Assembly (NCBI RefSeq): GCF_042680605.1
Contig: NZ_JBHUEE010000001.1
Location: 186,001-250,000, forward strand
Reading direction: 5' to 3'
Source of the DNA: Allobogoriella deserti
GTDB lineage: Bacteria; Actinomycetota; Actinomycetes; Actinomycetales; Actinomycetaceae
DNA length: 64,000 nucleotides
Positions 43,034 to 51,477 of this stretch are shown piece by piece. The notes below the pieces were generated by a model. The model saw nothing but the letters and a program-made list of their open reading frames with translations. It was not told where the DNA came from and did not search any database. Both the position numbers and the translations under genes were made by a program. Position 1 is the stretch's first letter; each line of letters opens with the position of its first letter.

Positions 43034-44770
43034 TCAGTCCGTGCCCAGCTCGCGGACTGGGACCAGATCCTCGGCGGCAAGCCTGGCCTGCTCCGCCGCC
43101 GCGTCGGTGCGTTCGCGTTCCGCAGCGGCCTCGGCCTCGGCCCGCGCCCGATAGGCCTCGATCTCCTCGCGGGTGCGGGTCTTGTCCCACCCGAGCCGGG
43201 GTGCCACGATCGCGGCGATCTCCTCCACCGCGCAGACCCCTCGGTCCCGGGTCTCGAAGCTGAGCCGTATCCGGCGCTCGAGGATGTCCTCGAGATGCAG
43301 CGCGCCCTCGTGGCTGACCGCGAAGGCGACCTCAGCGGCGAGGTAGGCCTCGGCGCTCGGCAGGGGGTCGGCCAGCTCCGGCTCACGGTCGACGATCTCC
43401 AGCAGTGCGGAGATCTCGGAGCCGTACCGGTGCAGCAGGTGGTCCACGCGCTCAGCGGTCCATCCGCGTTCCGCGGCGATCCGGGCGGCGCGCTTCTTCG
43501 TCGCGGCGAACCCTTCGGCGCCGATCAGCGGCGTGGCCGTGGTGACCGACGGATTGGCCGACGCGCGCGCGCCGAGCGCGAAGTCGACGGCGTCCTCGGC
43601 CATCTTGCGGTACGTGGTGAGTTTGCCGCCGGCGATCACGGTCAGTCCGGGCGCGGCCTCGGTGACGGTGTGCTCACGTGAGACCTTGGTGCTCGACGTC
43701 TCGCCGCCGGCGACCCCGGGCTGGAGCAGCGGCCGGAGGCCGGCGTAGACCCCGATGATGTCCTCCCGCGTCAGCGGTGGGTCCAGCACCGCGTTCGCCT
43801 GCTCGAGGATGTAGTCGACGTCCTCCGCGGTCGCAACCGGATGCTGCCGGGCCTCGGTCCATGGGGTGTCGGTGGTGCCAATGACCCAGTACCGCTCCCA
43901 CGGGATGACGAACAGGACGGACTTCTCGGTCCGGAGGAAGAGTCCGGTCTCCCCGGAGATCCGTTCCTTCGGCACGACGATGTGCACACCCTTGGAGGCC
44001 AGCACCTTCAGCCCGACATCGGTGCCGCCGAGCGCCTCGGTCTCCTCGGTCCATACGCCTGTCGCGTTGATGACGTGACGCGCCCGGACCGTGCGTCGCT
44101 CGCCGGTCTCCAGATCGACGACGACGGCGCCGGTCACCTCACCGGCCGGGCCCTTGGTGAGGTCGAGGACCTGGGTCCGCGACGCCGGCAGGGCACCGTA
44201 CGCGGCCGCCGTCCGTACCAGAGCGAGCACGAGCCGGGCGTCGTCGACGCGTGCGTCGTAGAAGCGGATGGCGCCGACCATGCTGTCCCGGCGCATGTGC
44301 GGGAAGACCCGCAGCGCCGCGTCCTTGCTGTAGTGCTTCTGGATCGGCACGGACCGGCCGCGGGCGCCGAGCAGCGCCAGGGCGTCGTACATGCCGACCC
44401 CGACAGCGCTGTAGGCGCGTTCGACCAGCGGGGTCTTCAACGGCCACAGGAACGGCTGCGCGGTGACCAGGTGCGGCGCCGTCGTCCGCAGCAGCAGGCC
44501 CCGCTCGCGCAGCGCCTCGGCCACCAGGGCGAAGTCGAGCTGGTAGAGGTAGCGCAGGCCACCGTGGACGAGCTTGGACGACCGGGACGACGTGCCGGCC
44601 GCCCAGTCCTGCATCTCCACCACCGCGGTGCGCAGCCCGCGCGTCGCCGCGTCGAGCGCGATACCGGCGCCGGTGACCCCACCGCCGATGACCAGGACGT
44701 CCACGCCCTCCTCGTCCGACATCGCCTCCAGGGCCGCGGTGCGGGTCTCCTGGTTCAACTGCGCGCCCAC
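43034..44770 (-). CDS. glpD: Aerobic glycerol-3-phosphate dehydrogenase
   Basis: A 578-residue FAD enzyme, peripheral to the membrane, that oxidises glycerol 3-phosphate to dihydroxyacetone phosphate and feeds electrons to quinone. The FAD motif is VLVIGGGVTGAGIALDAATRG, followed by the family pieces SSRSSKLVHGGLRYL and the C-terminal DAO_C domain (AERGWTAERVDHLLHRYG). The start is a GTG. It completes the pathway begun by GlpF and GlpK and is divergent from the SorC-type regulator. Confidence 0.95.
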   Translation of the reverse strand: MGAQLNQETRTAALEAMSDEEGVDVLVIGGGVTGAGIALDAATRGLRTAVVEMQDWAAGTSSRSSKLVHGGLRYLYQLDFALVAEALRERGLLLRTTAPHLVTAQPFLWPLKTPLVERAYSAVGVGMYDALALLGARGRSVPIQKHYSKDAALRVFPHMRRDSMVGAIRFYDARVDDARLVLALVRTAAAYGALPASRTQVLDLTKGPAGEVTGAVVVDLETGERRTVRARHVINATGVWTEETEALGGTDVGLKVLASKGVHIVVPKERISGETGLFLRTEKSVLFVIPWERYWVIGTTDTPWTEARQHPVATAEDVDYILEQANAVLDPPLTREDIIGVYAGLRPLLQPGVAGGETSSTKVSREHTVTEAAPGLTVIAGGKLTTYRKMAEDAVDFALGARASANPSVTTATPLIGAEGFAATKKRAARIAAERGWTAERVDHLLHRYGSEISALLEIVDREPELADPLPSAEAYLAAEVAFAVSHEGALHLEDILERRIRLSFETRDRGVCAVEEIAAIVAPRLGWDKTRTREEIEAYRARAEAEAAAERERTDAAAEQARLAAEDLVPVRELGTD

Positions 44771-44853
44771 GTCACCGCTCCTCGTCGTCGGTCGGTCCGG
44801 CTGCCCGGCTGAGGCCTATGCTGGCCGCGCTCGCACACACGCGCAATGGCGCT

Positions 44854-44865
44854 GCACGAACGTGC
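44854..44865. promoter_or_regulatory. Operator candidate between glpD and its regulator
   Basis: GCACG-AA-CGTGC forms a short dyad in the 132-bp divergent gap. A wider pair TCGCAC (44831-44836) and GTGCGA (44862-44867) overlaps it. The divergent regulator is the obvious candidate ligand; this is an inference. Confidence 0.4.
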
Positions 44866-44882
44866 GATGAACAGGAGGTGGC

Positions 44883-44909
44883 GTGAGCGGTCGTGATCAC
44901 CCGTGGTGA
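44883..44909 (+). CDS. Possible 8-codon leader ORF
   Basis: AGGAGG (44873-44878) stands at ideal distance before GTG 44883, which opens a frame of eight codons (MSGRDHPW) ending in TGA at 44907-44909. That stop overlaps the GTG at 44906 that likely starts the regulator, giving a GTGA coupling. It may be a translated leader or the strong site may serve the regulator from a distance. Confidence 0.3.
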   Translation: MSGRDHPW

Positions 44910-45955
44910 GCCGGGACGAGATGGTGTATGTCGCCGCGCAGATGTATTACCTCCAGGACGAGACGATGGAGGCCATCGCGCGCCGGCTCGGGGTGTCCCG
45001 GTCGACGGTCTCGCGGCTGATCCAGCGCGCGCGGGACACCGGTCTGGTGCACATCTCGCTGCAGCCGCGCACCGCCGGCGCCGACGCGCTCTCCCGTGAG
45101 CTCCAGGAGGCGTTCGGCGTCCGGGCGCACGTCGTCTCGGTGCGGGAGGGTACGGCGGAGATGCAGCGGCTGGAGCAGGTGGCGCAGGTCGCGGGCCGCC
45201 TCGTCTCCTCGTGGGTCGAGCCGGGCACGGTGCTCGGCCTGGCCTGGGGAACGACCACCTCCGCCGTGGTCGGGCACCTGACGCCGCGGCGGGCGCCAGG
45301 CAGCGCCGTCGTCCAGCTCAACGGCGCCGCGAACCCGGTCACCTCGGGGATTCCGTACGCCGGCTCGATCATGACCGCCGCCGCGGAGGCGTATGACGCG
45401 CGCGTGCACCACTTCCCGGTACCGGCGTTCTTCGACTACGCGGAGACGAAGGCCGCGATGTGGCGCGAGCGTTCGATCCAGCGTGTGCTGGCCGTCCAGA
45501 AGCGGGCGGACATCGCTCTTTTCGGCGTCGGCGCCCTGACCGGGCCGCTGGCCTCGCACGTGTATTCCGCCGGCTACCTCGACCCGGCGGAACTGGCCGA
45601 CCTGCGTGCCGGCGGCGTCGTCGGCGACGTGTGCACCGTGCTGCTCCGGGAGGACGGCTCCTACGACGACATCGCCCTCAACGAGCGGGCGACCGGGCCG
45701 ACGCCACGCGAACTGCGGCGTCTCGGCCGCCGGGTATGCGTGGTCGCCGGCACGGCCAAGGTCAGTCCGCTGCTCGGCGCCCTGCGCACCGGCGCGGTCA
45801 CCGACCTCGTGGTCGACGAGACCACCGCGCGGGCGGCGATCGAACGGCTCCACGGCCACCACCACAGCGCACGACCGGGGTGGAACCCGTTCGACGACGC
45901 CGCCGTTCGCCTGCGCTCGCGCGACCGCGGCGCGACGCCGCCCGAGGATGCCTGA
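44903..45955 (+). CDS. SorC-family sugar-binding transcriptional regulator
   Basis: A 350-residue regulator with an N-terminal helix-turn-helix (YYLQDETMEAIARRLGVSRSTVSRLIQRARDTGLV) and a C-terminal SorC sugar-phosphate sensing domain (GLAWGTTTSAVVGHL, DIALFGVGALTG, VCVVAGTAKVSPLLGAL). It is divergent from glpD, so it probably controls the glycerol genes in response to glycerol 3-phosphate or a related metabolite. The exact start is GTG 44903 or 44906; the latter is coupled to a possible leader ORF. Confidence 0.88.
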   Translation: MVSRDEMVYVAAQMYYLQDETMEAIARRLGVSRSTVSRLIQRARDTGLVHISLQPRTAGADALSRELQEAFGVRAHVVSVREGTAEMQRLEQVAQVAGRLVSSWVEPGTVLGLAWGTTTSAVVGHLTPRRAPGSAVVQLNGAANPVTSGIPYAGSIMTAAAEAYDARVHHFPVPAFFDYAETKAAMWRERSIQRVLAVQKRADIALFGVGALTGPLASHVYSAGYLDPAELADLRAGGVVGDVCTVLLREDGSYDDIALNERATGPTPRELRRLGRRVCVVAGTAKVSPLLGALRTGAVTDLVVDETTARAAIERLHGHHHSARPGWNPFDDAAVRLRSRDRGATPPEDA

Positions 45956-45975
45956 CCCGACCGCCCCTCCCGTGC

Positions 45976-46013
45976 CGAGTGATCAGTCCTGTGCCGAGTG
46001 GTCAGTCGTGTCC
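45976..46013. repeat. Two copies of the 19-bp repeat, inverted
   Basis: CGAGTGATCAGTCCTGTGC and CGAGTGGTCAGTCGTGTCC are 19 bp each, in opposite orientation to the other loci. They fill the gap between the SorC regulator and the acetyltransferase. Confidence 0.75.
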
Positions 46014-46049
46014 ACCGCCGCGGGCCGAGCAGGACACAGCGAATACTTA

Positions 46050-46055
46050 TACGAT
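46050..46055 (+). promoter_or_regulatory. -10 box of a probable leaderless promoter
   Basis: TACGAT fits TAnnnT and ends seven bases before ATG 46063. It lies in the unusually A/T-rich stretch GAATACTTATACGATGTACT. No Shine-Dalgarno is present. Confidence 0.5.
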
Positions 46056-46062
46056 GTACTGC

Positions 46063-46596
46063 ATGAACAGGCAGGCGCCAGGTCCCGCACCGGACGGCAT
46101 CGAGGTCCGGCAGGCGTTACCCGCCGACGTCCGCGCCATCTACGAGCTCGTCCGTCCCTACGCCGAACAACGCATCCTCGTCGCGAAAGAGCTCGTCGAG
46201 TACTTCGAGGCAGTCCAGGAGTTCGTCGTCGCCGTCGACCAGGACAGCCGTGAGGTGGTCGGTTGCGGCGCCCTCCACGTGCTCTGGGACGACATCGCGG
46301 AGGTGCGCACGCTCGCCGTCGCGCCGGAGATGGCCGGCCGGGGGATCGGCCACCTGCTGCTCGAGGCGCTGCTGGGCCGGGCCCGGCACCTCGGCCTGCG
46401 CCGGGTGTTCTGCCTGACGTTCGAGGTCGGCTTCTTCGGGCGGCACGGCTTTCAGCCGATCGAGGGCACGCCGGTCGGCACCGACGTCTACGCCGAGATG
46501 CTCCGTTCCCACGACGACGGCGTCGCCGAGTTCCTCGACCTCGCGCGGGTCAAACCCAACACTCTGGGCAACTCGCGCCTGCTGCTCGAGCTCTGA
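46063..46596 (+). CDS. argA: Amino-acid N-acetyltransferase (GNAT, ArgA-type)
   Basis: A 177-residue single-domain GNAT enzyme of the kind that acetylates glutamate to start arginine synthesis in actinobacteria. The acetyl-CoA loop is in TLAVAPEMAGRGIGHLLLEALL, and the tail DLARVKPNTLGNSRLLLEL is typical of these short ArgA proteins. The start is ATG 46063, matching the leaderless -10 box; ATG 46054 is an alternative. Product feedback by arginine cannot be judged because the long amino-acid kinase domain is absent, as usual for the type. Confidence 0.87.
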   Translation: MNRQAPGPAPDGIEVRQALPADVRAIYELVRPYAEQRILVAKELVEYFEAVQEFVVAVDQDSREVVGCGALHVLWDDIAEVRTLAVAPEMAGRGIGHLLLEALLGRARHLGLRRVFCLTFEVGFFGRHGFQPIEGTPVGTDVYAEMLRSHDDGVAEFLDLARVKPNTLGNSRLLLEL

Positions 46597-46632
46597 GCGC
46601 CGCGGGCACGCGGCTCGCCATCGACCTGCTGA

Positions 46633-47127
46633 TCACCGGCGCAAGTAGCGGAGCACCACGATGGCCTGCGCGCCGACCAGCGCGCATGCGCACACCGCCA
46701 GCCAAGCGTCCGGGCGCGCCAACATCCACGCCGTCACGCCCAGGACCAGGAGTGCACCGAGGACCGAGGCCAACCACTCGTAGGCGGCACGAACCCCGCG
46801 GGTGACGGCGCGGGACTCGCCGCCGCGGAGCACCCGGCGCAGTCCGAGGCCCGTGACCACGGCCGCCACCAGGGTCACGGCCTGCGCCAGGAGCAGCAGG
46901 GACAGTCCCGGCCACGGGTCCACCTCTCCGCTGAGCAGTACCAACGCCGCCCCGAGACCGCCGAGGCCGACGCACGCACCGGCGGTGACGGCCAACGCGA
47001 TCCGCAGCGCCCGCACACCGCGGGTCGGCCGAGAATCCGGGCGTGGACCAGGTTCCGGGCCTGCGCCCGGGTCCGGCTCTGGACGGGCGCCTGAGTCGGG
47101 CGCCGAATCAGCCCCGGGGCCTGTCAC
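46633..47127 (-). CDS. Small four-helix membrane protein (hypothetical)
   Basis: A 164-residue protein. A Pro/Gly/Asp-rich tail of about 35 residues (GPGADSAPDSGARPEPDPG) is followed by four hydrophobic segments (ALAVTAGACVGLGGLGAALV, LLLLAQAVTLVAAVVTG, LGALLVLGVTAWML and AVCACALVGAQAIVV). No family is recognised. The GTG start overlaps the mutY stop, so it is translated after mutY. Confidence 0.72.
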   Translation of the reverse strand: MTGPGADSAPDSGARPEPDPGAGPEPGPRPDSRPTRGVRALRIALAVTAGACVGLGGLGAALVLLSGEVDPWPGLSLLLLAQAVTLVAAVVTGLGLRRVLRGGESRAVTRGVRAAYEWLASVLGALLVLGVTAWMLARPDAWLAVCACALVGAQAIVVLRYLRR

Positions 47128-48047
47128 GGCAGTCGGTAGGCGGCAACACCGCCGTCGTCGGAATCCGCTGGCGCCACCAGTCCGTCGGTGACCAGCGACG
47201 CCAGGGCGCGGGCGGGCTGGCCGGGATCGGCGAGAGCTGCGGGGTCGGCGCCGTCCGCGACCGCCCGCAGAACCTCCTCCTCGCTCACCGGACCGTCCGG
47301 TCGATCCCGCAGCAGCGCCATGATCTTGCCGCGTGCCTGCCGGTCGGTGCCGTGCCAGGCCTGCCGACGCCGGAGACCCGCGTGCGGATCGGCCGGCCGT
47401 CCGGCGCGGCGCCAGGCGCAGTACCCCCGGAGCGGGCAGGCCTCGCAGCGGGGCGCGCGTGCGGTGCAGACCAGGGCTCCGAGCTCCATGAGGCCGACGT
47501 TCCACCGCACCGAATCCGGCGTGTGCGCAGGCAGCCGGGCGGCGGCCCGCTGCCGCTCCGCCTGAGTCAGGCTGGGCGCGGGCAGGGCATGGCCGTCGAA
47601 GAGCCGGCCCAGGACCCGGCGCACGTTGGTGTCCAGGACGACCACACGGCGGCCGTACGCGAAGGCGGCCACGGCGGCGGCCGTGTAGGAGCCGATGCCG
47701 GGCAGAGCGAGGAGTTCGGCTTCCGTCCCGGGGACCCGGCCACCGTGGTGCGCGACGATCGCCTGGGCGCACTCGCGCAGCCGCAGCGCACGCCGCGGAT
47801 AACCGAGGCGGTCCCAGGCACGCAGCACCTCCGCCGCCGGCGCGGCGGCCAGGTCGGTCGGCGCCGGCCAGGCGGCCATCCACCGGTGCCAGGCCGGCTC
47901 GACCCGGCTGACCGGCGTCTGTTGCAGCATGACCTCGCTGACGAGCACGCCCCACGCACTCGTATCCGGTCGGCGCCACGGCAGGTCGCGCGCGTGCTCG
48001 TCGTACCAGGCGAGGACATCACGGTGGAGCTCGGTCGGGTTCTGCAC
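47124..48047 (-). CDS. mutY: A/G-specific adenine glycosylase
   Basis: A 307-residue base-excision repair enzyme that removes adenine mispaired with 8-oxoguanine. The catalytic Glu is in SEVMLQQTPVSRV, the helix-hairpin-helix is LPGIGSYTAAAVAAFA, and the catalytic Asp is in VVLDTNVRRV. The 4Fe-4S cluster ligands follow the C-x6-C-x2-C-x5-C pattern in CTARAPRCEACPLRGYC. The C-terminal MutT-like domain is short, as is usual in actinobacteria. The GTG start at 48047 gives the standard N terminus. Confidence 0.94.
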   Translation of the reverse strand: MQNPTELHRDVLAWYDEHARDLPWRRPDTSAWGVLVSEVMLQQTPVSRVEPAWHRWMAAWPAPTDLAAAPAAEVLRAWDRLGYPRRALRLRECAQAIVAHHGGRVPGTEAELLALPGIGSYTAAAVAAFAYGRRVVVLDTNVRRVLGRLFDGHALPAPSLTQAERQRAAARLPAHTPDSVRWNVGLMELGALVCTARAPRCEACPLRGYCAWRRAGRPADPHAGLRRRQAWHGTDRQARGKIMALLRDRPDGPVSEEEVLRAVADGADPAALADPGQPARALASLVTDGLVAPADSDDGGVAAYRLP

Positions 48048-48141
48048 CCCAGCAGTCTGCCAAGCCACACGTGACGGGCGGCACTCGAGAAGAACGACCG
48101 GTCCGCGGCGCGCCCACATGGGCGGCGAGTCGCGGTCGTCG

Positions 48142-48147
48142 TACGGT
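48142..48147 (+). promoter_or_regulatory. -10 box of a probable leaderless promoter
   Basis: TACGGT fits TAnnnT and ends six bases before GTG 48154. It is divergent from mutY. No Shine-Dalgarno is seen. Confidence 0.45.
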
Positions 48148-48153
48148 CACAGC

Positions 48154-48822
48154 GTGGTCCCGACGCGCAGCACGACGGCGCGCCCCCGACCCGCAGGCGG
48201 GGCGCCGGGACAGCGTGCACCCAGGAACGGCCCGTCCCGGCCTCGTCGCCGGCCCAGCCGGCGGGTGATCCGGCGCCGGCGCGCGGTGGCCCTGCTCGTG
48301 GTCGTGCTCGTTCTGGTCGGTCTCGTCTGGGGCGTGCGCGCCGCCGCGGGCCTGGCCACCGAGTGGCTGGGCGACGAGGCGGCGGAGGACGAGGCGACCG
48401 AAGCGGATGCGCCGGCCGAGGAGCAGACCGCACCGCCGCAGCCCGGGCCGTGCGCCCCCCGTGATCTCGACGTCACGCTGGAGCCGCAGCACGGCTCGGG
48501 CGGCACCGACTTCGCCCTCACCCTGCTCAACGCACGTGGCTCGGCGTGCCTGGTCGACGTCGGCTCCGCGAACCTGGCCATGACGGTGCACTCGGGCGAG
48601 GACCGGGTGTGGGCCTCCGCCGACTGCCCGAGCGGTCCTGAGGAGCACCCGCTGCTGCTCGCGCGCGGCGACCGCACCCAGACTGTCGTGACCTGGGACG
48701 GCCGCCGTTCCGAACCCGGTTGTTCCGGCGACCGGCAGATGGGTGGGTCGGGGACCTACCGGGTGGAGACCGCTCTCGACGGCGTCGCCCTTCCGACGGC
48801 TGAGGCGAGCTTCACGCGCTGA
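48154..48822 (+). CDS. Membrane-anchored exported protein of unknown function
   Basis: A 222-residue protein with a basic N terminus (RRRPSRRVIRRRRAVALL), one transmembrane helix (VALLVVVLVLVGLVWGV), an acidic linker and an extracellular domain of about 125 residues holding four cysteines (CAPRDL, SACLVD, ADCPSG, PGCSGD). The domain's pattern, with a polar strand, then 'LTLLNARGSACLVDVG', resembles DUF4232-like beta-sandwiches, but I am not certain. It is divergent from mutY, a common actinobacterial neighbour. Confidence 0.7.
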   Translation: MVPTRSTTARPRPAGGAPGQRAPRNGPSRPRRRPSRRVIRRRRAVALLVVVLVLVGLVWGVRAAAGLATEWLGDEAAEDEATEADAPAEEQTAPPQPGPCAPRDLDVTLEPQHGSGGTDFALTLLNARGSACLVDVGSANLAMTVHSGEDRVWASADCPSGPEEHPLLLARGDRTQTVVTWDGRRSEPGCSGDRQMGGSGTYRVETALDGVALPTAEASFTR

Positions 48823-48868
48823 CCACGACGGGCCCGGACGGCGTCATCGCTGCGTCGCGCGCCGACCG

Positions 48869-48927
48869 GCTTTCGGAACCGAAAGCTCATCGTCGCTGTT
48901 GACACCGCGCGCGCCGATTCCTAGCGT
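48869..48927 (+). promoter_or_regulatory. Promoter and operator of the sugar ABC operon
   Basis: A perfect dyad GCTTTCGGAACCGAAAGC (48869-48886) is followed by a consensus -35 TTGACA (48899-48904), 17 bp of spacer and -10 TAGCGT (48922-48927). The dyad is a likely operator for the DeoR-family regulator at the end of this operon. Transcription would start about 45 bp before the first gene. Confidence 0.75.
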
Positions 48928-48976
48928 GCTGCCCGATAGCCGGCGACGGGGCCGGCGCGGAGAGCTGAGGGCAACG

Positions 48977-49951
48977 ATGCGAGACAGCAGACGAATCATC
49001 GCGACCGCGGCAGGACTGACACTCTTCGGTGCGCTCGCCGCCTGCAGCGAAGGGGACCCGGGCACCGGCGGGAACGGCGAGGGGGACGGTGGCCCGATGG
49101 GCGACGGCGAGTTCGACCTCATCGGATACATGGCCCAGGACATGTCGAACCCGTTCTTCCAGGCCATGGAGGAAGGGATCGTCGCCGAGGCCGACGAACT
49201 CGGGGTCGAGGTCAACACCCAGGACGGACGCCAGGACCTGAACGAGCAGAACGACCAGATCGACACGTTCATCCAGCAAGGGGTGGACGCGATCCTCCTC
49301 AACGCCGTCGACTCCGAAGGCATCGGGCCTGCGGTGGAACGGGCCGTCGACGCCGGCATCGTCGTCGTCGCGGTCGACGTCGAGGCGCAGGGCGCCATGG
49401 CCACCGTCACCCTGGACAACGTCCAGGCCGGTGAGGTCGCCTGCGAGTACCTCGTCGAGCAGATCGGCGGCTCGGGCAACATCCTGCTCGTCGACGGCAC
49501 GCCGATCAGCTCGGTCCAGGACCGCGTCGAGGGCTGCGAGAGCGTGCTCGAGCAGCACCCCGAGGTCGAGGTGGTCGGGCACCAGAACGGCGACAACGGA
49601 CGTTCCGAGGCACTGAGCATCACCGCCGACCTGCTCACCGCCCATCCCGACGTCGTCGGCATCTTCGGCATCAACGACCCGACGGCGCTCGGTGCCATGC
49701 TCGCCGCCCAGCAGGCCGGCTACGACGACCTGACCATCGTCGGCGTCGACGCCTCGCCCGAGGCCGTCGACGCGCTCGAGAGCGACAGCATGTTCATGGG
49801 CTCGGCGAAGCAGGATCCGACGACTCAGGGTTCGATCGCCCTGCAGATGGCCCACGACCTGTTCAACGGCGAGGAGCTCGAGGAGAACCCGGTGCTCGTG
49901 CCGACCGAGATGCTCACCCGCGAGAACCTCGACGAGTACGAGAGCTGGTGA
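48977..49951 (+). CDS. Sugar ABC transporter substrate-binding lipoprotein
   Basis: A 324-residue ribose/galactose-type binding protein (Peripla_BP_4). A lipoprotein signal with lipobox LAAC (LTLFGALAACSEGD) is followed by a Gly/Asp linker and the two-lobe domain (LIGYMAQDMSNPFFQAMEEG, ILLNAVDSEGIGPAVERAVD, LTIVGVDASPEAVDAL). It captures a pentose, hexose or polyol outside the membrane for the next two genes. The ligand cannot be told; no sugar-degrading enzyme is in the operon. Confidence 0.9.
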   Translation: MRDSRRIIATAAGLTLFGALAACSEGDPGTGGNGEGDGGPMGDGEFDLIGYMAQDMSNPFFQAMEEGIVAEADELGVEVNTQDGRQDLNEQNDQIDTFIQQGVDAILLNAVDSEGIGPAVERAVDAGIVVVAVDVEAQGAMATVTLDNVQAGEVACEYLVEQIGGSGNILLVDGTPISSVQDRVEGCESVLEQHPEVEVVGHQNGDNGRSEALSITADLLTAHPDVVGIFGINDPTALGAMLAAQQAGYDDLTIVGVDASPEAVDALESDSMFMGSAKQDPTTQGSIALQMAHDLFNGEELEENPVLVPTEMLTRENLDEYESW

Positions 49952-51477
49952 CCGTGACCACGGGCGGGAACGCCAAGGGCACGCTGCTGCGGATGCGGGG
50001 CATCACCAAGGCGTTCTCGGGTACAGCCGTCCTGGCGGACGTCGACGTCGACCTGTACCGGGGCGAGATCCACGCCCTCATGGGGGAGAACGGCGCGGGT
50101 AAGTCGACGCTGATGAAGGTGCTCGGCGGTGTCCACCTCGCCGACGCCGGACACATCGAGTTCGACGGTGCCCACGTGGCCTTCACCTCGCCGGGTGAGG
50201 CGATGGACCGCGGCGTGGTGATGATCCACCAGGAACTGAGCACCGTCCCGGACATGACGGTGGCCGAGAACCTGGCGCTGGGGTCCGAGCCGGCGCGGGC
50301 CGGGTTCGTCCTCGACCGCCGCCGGCTACGGTCCGAGGCGCTGCGCAAGCTCGGGCCCATCGGTGGCGGGATCGATCCCGACCTGCCGATGCGCAAGCTC
50401 TCGGTCGGTCGTCAGCAGATGGTCGAGATCGCCCGGGCGATCGACCAGCAGGCCAAGATCCTCGTGCTCGACGAGCCGACGGCGTCGTTGTCCGACACCG
50501 AGTCGCGCCGCCTGTTCGAGGTCCTGGAGCGGATGCGTGACGCCGGGATGGGACTGTTCTACATCTCCCACCGGCTGGACGAGGTCTGGCGGCTCGCCGA
50601 CCGCGTCACGGTGCTGCGGGACGGCCGGCACGTGAGTACCACACGTCGCGGAGAGATCAGCCAGAACGACGTGGTGGGCCGGATGATCGGCCGCCAGGTG
50701 GAGGCCCTCTATGTGCGCGAGCACCGCCGGCCCGGTGACGTGGTGCTCCGCGTGCGTGACCTCGTGGGCCGCGACAACGGCATCGGCCCCGTCTCCTTCG
50801 ACGTGCGGGCCGGTGAGGTGGTCAGCCTCGTCGGCCTCATCGGCGCCGGCCGCACCGAGATCGCACGGACCGTCTACGGCGTCGACGCGCGCGGCTCTGG
50901 CACCGTCGAGATCGGCGGCCGCCAGGCCCGCATCGGCGGCCCCGGTGACGCGATCGCCCGGCGCATCGGCATGGTGCCGGAGAGCCGGAAGGAGCAGGCG
51001 CTGTTCTCCTGGATGGACGTGCGGGACAACATCACGATCGCCTCACTGCGCAAGCACTCCCGCTGGGGCGTGCTCAACCAGCGCCGGGTCGACGCCGCCG
51101 CCCGGCAGTTCATCGACGACCTCACCATCCGGATCCGGTCGCCACGGCAGGAGGTCCGCACCCTCTCCGGCGGCAACCAGCAGAAGGTCGTCCTCTCGCG
51201 GTGGCTGGCCAACGATCCGCGCCTGCTCATCCTCGACGAGCCCACGCGCGGCGTCGACGTCGGTGCCAAGCACGAGATCTACCGGATCATCAACGAGCAG
51301 GCCGAGCAGGGCACGGCGCTGCTCGTGGTCTCCTCCGATCTGCCGGAGGCGCTCGGCATCTCGGACCGGCTCCTGGTGGTCCGGGACGGGGTGATCGTCG
51401 CCGAGCTCGACGGCGCCGGCGCCACGGAGGAGGACGTCATGTCGCACGCCACAGGTGTGGCGAAGGAGGCCTCATGA
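49948..51477 (+). CDS. Sugar ABC transporter ATP-binding protein (RbsA-type, two ATPase domains)
   Basis: A 509-residue dual ATPase. The first domain has Walker A GENGAGKST and the signature-like LSVGRQQMVEIARA with VLDEPTAS. The second has the degenerate Walker A GLIGAGRTE, the true signature LSGGNQQKV and LILDEPTRGVDVG. This asymmetry is normal for RbsA/MglA-type proteins. It powers uptake through the following permease. Both ends overlap the neighbouring genes, so the operon is tightly coupled. Confidence 0.92.
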   Translation: MTVTTGGNAKGTLLRMRGITKAFSGTAVLADVDVDLYRGEIHALMGENGAGKSTLMKVLGGVHLADAGHIEFDGAHVAFTSPGEAMDRGVVMIHQELSTVPDMTVAENLALGSEPARAGFVLDRRRLRSEALRKLGPIGGGIDPDLPMRKLSVGRQQMVEIARAIDQQAKILVLDEPTASLSDTESRRLFEVLERMRDAGMGLFYISHRLDEVWRLADRVTVLRDGRHVSTTRRGEISQNDVVGRMIGRQVEALYVREHRRPGDVVLRVRDLVGRDNGIGPVSFDVRAGEVVSLVGLIGAGRTEIARTVYGVDARGSGTVEIGGRQARIGGPGDAIARRIGMVPESRKEQALFSWMDVRDNITIASLRKHSRWGVLNQRRVDAAARQFIDDLTIRIRSPRQEVRTLSGGNQQKVVLSRWLANDPRLLILDEPTRGVDVGAKHEIYRIINEQAEQGTALLVVSSDLPEALGISDRLLVVRDGVIVAELDGAGATEEDVMSHATGVAKEAS

